From: Deltaproteobacteria bacterium
GTDB taxonomy: Bacteria; Desulfobacterota_B; Binatia; UBA9968
NCBI GenBank assembly: GCA_022545745.1
Contig: JACZQL010000017.1
Location: 1-9,622, forward strand
Direction: 5' to 3'
Length of the DNA: 9,622 nt
A program made the translations under genes and the position numbers. Under the pieces are notes generated by a model. The model worked only from the letters and a program-made list of their open reading frames with translations, was not told where the DNA came from and made no database searches. Below are positions 4,765 through 9,622 of this stretch, one piece after another (positions within the stretch are counted from its first letter, which is position 1; every line of letters starts with the position of its first letter).

Positions 4765-7155
4765 ATGAGCGAGTGGATTCTCCAATACGATGGGTTCGAC
4801 CCAGACCAGGAGCGCCTCCGGGAGGCCCTGTGTACTCTGGGCAATGGCTATTTCGCAACGCGCGGGGCCGCCGAGGAGGCCACAGCGAGCGCCATCCACT
4901 ATCCTGCCACCTACCTTGCCGGTGGATTCAACCGCCTCACGACTGATATCGCGGGCCGTCCAATTGTCAACGAAGACCTCGTCAACTTTCCCAATTGGCT
5001 TCGCCTGACCTTCCAACCAGAAGGTGGCGAATGGTTTAACATCCTAGCCGTTGAAATCCTCTCCTACCGCCAGGAGCTTCATCTGAAAAACGGCCTCCTC
5101 ATACGCAATTTTCGCTTCCGCGATAAACAGGGAAACGAGTTTACGATATCCAGCCGGCGTTTGGTCCATATGGGCAATCCCCACCTGGCGGCCATCGAGA
5201 CCAGCATCACCTCAGAGAACTGGTCCGGCAAGATGAGGGTAAAATCGGAACTGGACGGTTCCGTAATCAATGCCGGCGTCGAACGCTATAAACAACTCAA
5301 CTCGAAACACCTCGAGACCCTCTCCATGGGAAACGTGAACGATGATGCGGTCCATCTGCTGGTAAGAACCACCCAGTCACGCCTCGAAGTGGCTCAAGCC
5401 GCCAGGACTCAGCTCTTTTACCAAGGTCAGCGACTGACGGCGGAAACCCATGTCTACGAGGAAAAGGAAATCATCGGGCAAGATCTCGAGTTTGACTTGG
5501 AAAAGGGTCGAACAGTCAAAGTCGAAAAGATTGTTGCCCTCTATACGTGCAGAGACAGCGCCATTTCGGAATGCTCCCTGGCCGCCCGTGAAGCCATATC
5601 AAGGTGTGGACGGTTCCAGGATCTGCTCGAATCCCACACCCGAGCGTGGCATTCCCTCTGGCGCAGATACGACGTGGAATTACGCGCACGTGACCAATCC
5701 CAACTGGTCATCAGGCTGCATATCTTTCACCTCTTGCAGACCATATCCCCCCATACCATCGGCCTGGACGTGGGAGTGCCGGCCAGGGGGCTCCACGGTG
5801 AGGCCTACCGTGGGCATATATTCTGGGATGAGATGTTCATGTTCTTTTTTTATACCTTGAGGATCCCAGAGGTGACCCGCTCCCTGCTACTCTATCGTTA
5901 CCGGCGCCTCGACGCGGCACGCATCACCGCTAAGGAGGCGGGCTATGAGGGGGCCATGTATCCATGGCAGAGCGGCAGCGATGGAACCGAAGAGACCCAG
6001 AAAGTTCACTTAAATCCAATCTCCGGGCGCTGGATCGACGACCACAGCCACCTGCAACGCCATGTCAACATAGCCATCGTTTATAACGTCTGGCAATACT
6101 TCCAGGCATCCTGGGACATGGAGTTTATGGTCTATTATGGCGCAGAGATGATCCTGGAGATCACCCGCTTTTGGGCAAGCATCTCCACCTACAACAAGAA
6201 GACCAAACGCTATGAGATCAAAGGCGTCATGGGCCCTGATGAATATCACGAAAAATACCCCAACACGGAAAAGGGCGGCCTGAACAACAACGCCTACACG
6301 AATGTCATGGCGGTTTGGGTGATCGAACGAGCCATCGAGGTTTTGGATCTCCTTGACGAGGAACGCCGGAGCGAGCTGTTTGAAAAGCTGGACTTGAAGA
6401 AAGAGGAGATTCAGCGGTGGAAGGAGATTACACGTAAGATGACCGTTATCTTTCATGACGACGGCATCATCAGTCAATTCGAAGGATACGATCAACTGGA
6501 GGAGTTCGACTGGGACCGCTACCGTAAGAAATATGGGAACATAGAACGTTTGGACCGGATCCTGGAGGCCGAAGGAGATACCCCGGACCGGTACAAGCTA
6601 TCGAAACAGGCCGATGTCTTGATGCTGTTTTACCTGCTCCCCATCAAGGAAGTGCAGCGAATTTTTCAACAGCTGGGATATACCTTTGACGATACCACCT
6701 TTCGCAAGAACGTCGACTACTACATGGAACGAACCTCCCATGGTTCCACCCTCAGCCGGGTCGTCCATGCCTTCGTCCTGGCCCACATCGATCCGCGCAG
6801 GTTCTGGGCGTTTTTCACTGAGGCCTTAAAATCGGACATAGCCGATATCCAGGGCGGAACCACCAAGGAAGGAATCCATCTGGGCGCCATGGCGGGTATT
6901 GATGATCTCGTCCTAGGATGTTACGCGGGTATCGAAACTTGGGGTAAGCACATTTCTTTTGATCCGGTTCTTCCCGGAGGGATGCAAAAACTTCACTTGA
7001 GGCTCCGCTACCGGGGCCGGTGGTTCGAACTTGATATGATCAAAGGGCGTTTACGCCTGTCTGTGGGTAAAGACGGCACGGAGCCGGTTCCCGTTTCGGT
7101 CAAGGGAAAGACCTACCACATCCAACCCGGCCACTCTCAGAACTTCAAGCTGTAA
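4765..7155 (+). CDS. Glycoside hydrolase family 65 disaccharide phosphorylase (trehalose/kojibiose/maltose phosphorylase type)
   Basis: This 796-residue protein has the full GH65 layout: an N-terminal beta-sandwich beginning WILQYDGFDPDQERLREA with the LGNGYFATRGA motif, a linker, an (alpha/alpha)6 barrel from about residue 310 (HGEAYRGHIFWDEMFM, YPWQSGSDGTEETQ), and a C-terminal beta-sheet domain. The general acid is E493 in GPDEYH. Phosphate-site motifs HGSTLS and GGTTKEGIHLGAM are present, which favours phosphorolysis over hydrolysis. The expected reaction is inverting: an alpha-linked glucose disaccharide plus phosphate gives beta-glucose-1-phosphate and glucose. Which disaccharide cannot be settled from sequence; trehalose is suggested by the preceding phosphatase. 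Its product is the substrate of the mutase domain encoded just upstream, so the two genes form a coherent operon. The ATG starts 8 nt after the upstream TAG, with a weak AGGGAT site overlapping that stop, so translational coupling is likely. It converges on clpB, whose stop lies 24 nt beyond. Confidence 0.95.
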   Translation: MSEWILQYDGFDPDQERLREALCTLGNGYFATRGAAEEATASAIHYPATYLAGGFNRLTTDIAGRPIVNEDLVNFPNWLRLTFQPEGGEWFNILAVEILSYRQELHLKNGLLIRNFRFRDKQGNEFTISSRRLVHMGNPHLAAIETSITSENWSGKMRVKSELDGSVINAGVERYKQLNSKHLETLSMGNVNDDAVHLLVRTTQSRLEVAQAARTQLFYQGQRLTAETHVYEEKEIIGQDLEFDLEKGRTVKVEKIVALYTCRDSAISECSLAAREAISRCGRFQDLLESHTRAWHSLWRRYDVELRARDQSQLVIRLHIFHLLQTISPHTIGLDVGVPARGLHGEAYRGHIFWDEMFMFFFYTLRIPEVTRSLLLYRYRRLDAARITAKEAGYEGAMYPWQSGSDGTEETQKVHLNPISGRWIDDHSHLQRHVNIAIVYNVWQYFQASWDMEFMVYYGAEMILEITRFWASISTYNKKTKRYEIKGVMGPDEYHEKYPNTEKGGLNNNAYTNVMAVWVIERAIEVLDLLDEERRSELFEKLDLKKEEIQRWKEITRKMTVIFHDDGIISQFEGYDQLEEFDWDRYRKKYGNIERLDRILEAEGDTPDRYKLSKQADVLMLFYLLPIKEVQRIFQQLGYTFDDTTFRKNVDYYMERTSHGSTLSRVVHAFVLAHIDPRRFWAFFTEALKSDIADIQGGTTKEGIHLGAMAGIDDLVLGCYAGIETWGKHISFDPVLPGGMQKLHLRLRYRGRWFELDMIKGRLRLSVGKDGTEPVPVSVKGKTYHIQPGHSQNFKL

Positions 7156-7179
7156 GAAAACGAAACCCAGCTAAACCTT

Positions 7180-9303
7180 TTAAGCGGCTTCTGCCAGTGG
7201 CGAGACATCAAGGGTTAGCCCCTGTGGCCCGTAATCAACCACCACCCGGGAACGTTCGGCAACTTCATCAGCCAAGATCTTGCGCCCCAGGGCCGTCTCG
7301 ATTTCTTTCTGAATCAGACGCTTTAGGGGCCGTGCACCGTAAGTTGGATCATAGCCGTTTTCGGCAAAGTGATCCTTGGCTTTCTCAGTAAGCTCCAGCG
7401 TGACGTAACGCTCCGTCAAGCGGGCACGTAACCGTCCGAGCTGGATTTCCACGATCTTTTTGAGATTGTCGCGAGTCAGACTGTGAAAGACCACCGTCTC
7501 ATCCACCCGGTTTAAAAACTCCGGCCTGAACTCCTGTCGTAAGGCCTCCAGAACTTCACGCTTCATCCCCGCATAACTCTCGGGGTCGTCCCCGCCACGG
7601 TAGCTAAGAATATGATGGCTCCCTACATTGGAGGTCATGATGACCACCGTGTTTTTGAAATCCACCGTACGGCCATGGCCATCCGTCAACCGGCCGTCAT
7701 CGAGGATCTGCAACAGCACGTTGAACACGTCCCCATGGGCCTTTTCGATTTCGTCGAACAGAAGCACCGAATAAGGACGCCGCCTGACCGCTTCGGTGAG
7801 CTGTCCCCCCTCGTCATAACCCACATAGCCCGGAGGGGCACCTATGAGCCGGGCCACTGTGTGTTTCTCCATGTACTCCGACATGTCCAGGCGAACCATG
7901 TTGTTCTCATCGTCAAACAGAGATTCGGCTAGCGCCCGAGCAAGCTCCGTCTTGCCCACCCCGGTGGGACCGAGAAAAATGAACGAACCTATGGGCCGAT
8001 TCGGGTCCTTGAGACCCGACCGTGCGCGGATGACCGCGTCGGCAACTGCCTGCACAGCTTCTTCCTGACCAATCACCCGTCTGTGCAAATGATCATCCAT
8101 GTGCAGGAGCTTTTCCTTCTCCCCTTCCATCAACCTGGTTACCGGGACTCCCGTCCAGCGGGAGACCACCTCGGCGATGTCTTCCTCATCCACCTTTTCC
8201 TTTAAAAGTCGTCCCCCTCCCTCCTTTTCAACCCGCTGATCTTCTTCACTCAGTTGTTTTTCCAGCTGAGCCAGATTCCCATATTTGAGCTCTGCCACAC
8301 GATTGAGATCATACTCTCGTTCAGCCGCTTCTATGGCCCTGCGAGTTTCTTCGATCTTGCCCTTCAGATCACGCAAGCGCGAGACGCTGCCCTTTTCCAC
8401 CTCCCAACGAGCCCTCAAGTGATTGGCCTGCTCCTTGAGATCGGCGAGCTCCTTCTCCAGCTTGGCCAATCGCTCCTGCGACGCGGTATCCGTTTCCTTC
8501 CGCAGCGCCTCTCTTTCGATCTCGAGTTGCATAACCTGACGGGAGACCTGATCCAGTTCCACCGGCATGGAGTCAATTTCCGTGCGCAGCTTGGCCGCCG
8601 CTTCGTCCACCAGATCAATGGCCTTGTCGGGCAGAAAACGACCGCTGATATAGCGGTTAGAGAGCACGGCAGCGTTCACCAAGGCGGCGTCCTTAATGCG
8701 GACCCCATGATGCAGCTCATAACGTTCTTTGAGTCCCCGCAGGATTGAGATGGTATCCTCTACGTTCGGCTGATCGACTACGACTGGCTGAAAGCGGCGC
8801 TCCAGGGCCCGATCCTTTTCTACATATTTACGGTACTCGTCCAATGTGGTTGCACCGATGCAGTGAAGCTCCCCTCGTGCAAGCATGGGTTTAAGGAAAT
8901 TGCTTGCATCCATGGCCCCTTCCGCTGCGCCAGCACCCACCACCGTGTGCAGCTCGTCAATGAACAACACCACCTCGCCGGACGACTCCTGCACCTCTTT
9001 TAGGACCGCCTTGAGCCTCTCTTCAAATTCGCCACGGAATTTGGCTCCCGCAATGAGCGCCCCCATGTCCAAAACGACAATACGCTTGTTCTTGAGCCCC
9101 TCGGGGACATCACCACGTACGACTCGCTGCGCCAAGCCCTCGACGATGGCGGTCTTCCCCACCCCAGGGTCGCCGATCAGAACAGGATTGTTTTTAGTGC
9201 GACGAGACAGGACCTGAACCACCCTGCGGATCTCTTCATCCCGACCGATCACCGGGTCGAGCCGCCCGTATCGGGGCGATTCTTTCCGTGGCGACTCAGC
9301 CAC
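7180..9303 (-). CDS. clpB: ClpB-type AAA+ disaggregase lacking the usual N-terminal Clp domain
   Basis: The product is a hexameric AAA+ chaperone that, with DnaK, threads aggregated proteins through its pore. From the GTG at 9301-9303 it has 707 residues against about 860 for ClpB. NBD1 has Walker A GDPGVGKT (44-51), an aromatic pore residue in [10 protein letters not shown] (F89) and Walker B IDE (D116, E117). A Glu/Lys/Arg-rich coiled coil of about 120 residues forms the middle domain. NBD2 has Walker A GPTGVGKT (445-452) and Walker B FDE (D517, E518). The middle domain and absence of an IGL/IGF loop indicate ClpB rather than a ClpP partner such as ClpA. The Clp N-domain is missing: in frame upstream are only a repetitive linker (two AESPR units) and then a TGA. 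GTG is the only usual start codon after that stop and has no clear ribosome-binding site. E. coli ClpB also makes an N-domain-less form from an internal GTG. The stop is TAA at 7182-7180. Confidence 0.93.
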   Translation of the reverse strand: MAESPRKESPRYGRLDPVIGRDEEIRRVVQVLSRRTKNNPVLIGDPGVGKTAIVEGLAQRVVRGDVPEGLKNKRIVVLDMGALIAGAKFRGEFEERLKAVLKEVQESSGEVVLFIDELHTVVGAGAAEGAMDASNFLKPMLARGELHCIGATTLDEYRKYVEKDRALERRFQPVVVDQPNVEDTISILRGLKERYELHHGVRIKDAALVNAAVLSNRYISGRFLPDKAIDLVDEAAAKLRTEIDSMPVELDQVSRQVMQLEIEREALRKETDTASQERLAKLEKELADLKEQANHLRARWEVEKGSVSRLRDLKGKIEETRRAIEAAEREYDLNRVAELKYGNLAQLEKQLSEEDQRVEKEGGGRLLKEKVDEEDIAEVVSRWTGVPVTRLMEGEKEKLLHMDDHLHRRVIGQEEAVQAVADAVIRARSGLKDPNRPIGSFIFLGPTGVGKTELARALAESLFDDENNMVRLDMSEYMEKHTVARLIGAPPGYVGYDEGGQLTEAVRRRPYSVLLFDEIEKAHGDVFNVLLQILDDGRLTDGHGRTVDFKNTVVIMTSNVGSHHILSYRGGDDPESYAGMKREVLEALRQEFRPEFLNRVDETVVFHSLTRDNLKKIVEIQLGRLRARLTERYVTLELTEKAKDHFAENGYDPTYGARPLKRLIQKEIETALGRKILADEVAERSRVVVDYGPQGLTLDVSPLAEAA

Positions 9304-9372
9304 CGATGGTGTTACCGTTTGCCTCGGCGACTCTGCTTGCCGCGGCGTAGCTTCTGAGTGAAGATGGGTCCC

Positions 9373-9622
9373 TCATTTTTCAGTCGGCCGATCCAGATGT
9401 TTCTGAATGCATGCCAGGAATTCGGCATCACTTTTTGTTTCCAGGAATTTCAGCTTTTCTTTGACCGGCGCCTGGCTGTAGAAGGCGACGAGATTGAGCA
9501 TGTCCGGGATCGCCAGCTTATCCAGTTGGTCACAGATGGTGTCCGGTCCCCCCAGAGTTTCCGAGAAGAAACGGCGGGCAAGTGAGCGGAAGCCCTTTTC
9601 TATTTCCGGGTTGAAGACGGAG
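9373..9622 (-). CDS. 3' end of a possible Lon-type substrate-binding (LonN) domain, running off the window
   Basis: On the minus strand, 82 codons precede TGA at 9373-9375. The coding side enters the window at 9622, so the start is outside. The last part reads LAIPDMLNLVAFYSQAPVKE followed by KLKFLETKSDAEFLACIQKH. This resembles the helical end of the Lon N-terminal domain, where a pattern like LADTIAAHLPL, EKQxxLE and a D/ERL helix is typical. The match is by eye and moderate; another helical protein is possible. It is in the same frame as the downstream ClpB and separated from it by the TGA and a 23-codon linker. It may be a separate short LonN protein co-transcribed with clpB, or the N-terminal domain of one LonN-ClpB polypeptide split by a nonsense codon. 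Codon use looks like that of the neighbouring genes. Confidence 0.5.
   Translation of the reverse strand, partial: SVFNPEIEKGFRSLARRFFSETLGGPDTICDQLDKLAIPDMLNLVAFYSQAPVKEKLKFLETKSDAEFLACIQKHLDRPTEK

Noticed and set aside
7156..7179. Terminator between the GH65 gene and clpB
   Set aside because: The 24-nt gap has no inverted repeat long enough to form a hairpin.
8254..8748. 164-codon plus-strand open frame inside clpB
   Set aside because: It is antisense to the ClpB middle-domain coding sequence; its Leu/Gln-rich composition is the complement of Glu/Lys/Arg coiled-coil codons.
9296..9376. ATG overlapping the upstream TGA (ATGA) as the start of clpB
   Set aside because: That ATG is in a different frame and reaches a TGA after 26 codons, just past the GTG of clpB. 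It could start ClpB only with a frameshift, whereas the clpB frame itself has linker-like sequence with the AESPR echo.

Overview
The window (about 9.6 kb, mid-range GC) looks like the chromosome of a free-living Gram-negative-type bacterium able to attack aromatic compounds. The gene set and the heptamer-rich spacers would suit a Desulfobacterota, NC10 or Tectomicrobia-like lineage, but nothing here fixes the taxonomy. There are no rRNA, tRNA, CRISPR, phage or transposase genes.

Layout. (1) 1-1510: the 3' end of a ring-hydroxylating dioxygenase small subunit (+ strand) converges on a 4,5-dihydroxyphthalate decarboxylase-like, substrate-binding-fold protein (- strand). This is the edge of an aromatic-catabolism locus. 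(2) 1511-1965: a non-coding spacer with a 9-bp hairpin upstream of the decarboxylase-like gene and three separate arrays of heptanucleotide tandem repeats. (3) 1966-2526 (-): a ribosome hibernation factor (HPF/RaiA) joined to a cold-shock domain. (4) 2527-3208: a second long spacer with a possible sigma-54 promoter region, an AT-rich heptamer array, a remnant of a universal stress protein gene that has a good ribosome-binding site but ATT where ATG is expected, a GC-rich hairpin and a possible sigma-70 promoter. (5) 3209-7155 (+): a two-gene operon, a beta-phosphoglucomutase/trehalose-6-phosphate phosphatase fusion followed by a GH65 disaccharide phosphorylase. (6) 7180-9622 (-): a ClpB disaggregase lacking its usual N-terminal domain. 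Directly upstream, in the same reading frame and separated by one TGA codon, is the end of what looks like a Lon-type substrate-binding (LonN) domain.

From 1966 rightward the theme is stress survival: ribosome hibernation and RNA binding (HPF-CSD), trehalose and glucose-disaccharide metabolism (TPP, phosphorylase and mutase), disaggregation of proteins (ClpB), and a relic of a universal stress protein. The trehalose genes make metabolic sense together: the phosphatase makes trehalose from trehalose-6-phosphate, a GH65 phosphorylase would release beta-glucose-1-phosphate from a glucose disaccharide, and the beta-PGM domain would turn that into glucose-6-phosphate.

The observations most worth following are the possible LonN-ClpB fusion interrupted by a single TGA, the tandem that reproduces in two genes the three-domain layout of mycobacterial OtsB1, the heptamer arrays, and the apparently retained control region in front of a broken universal stress gene.
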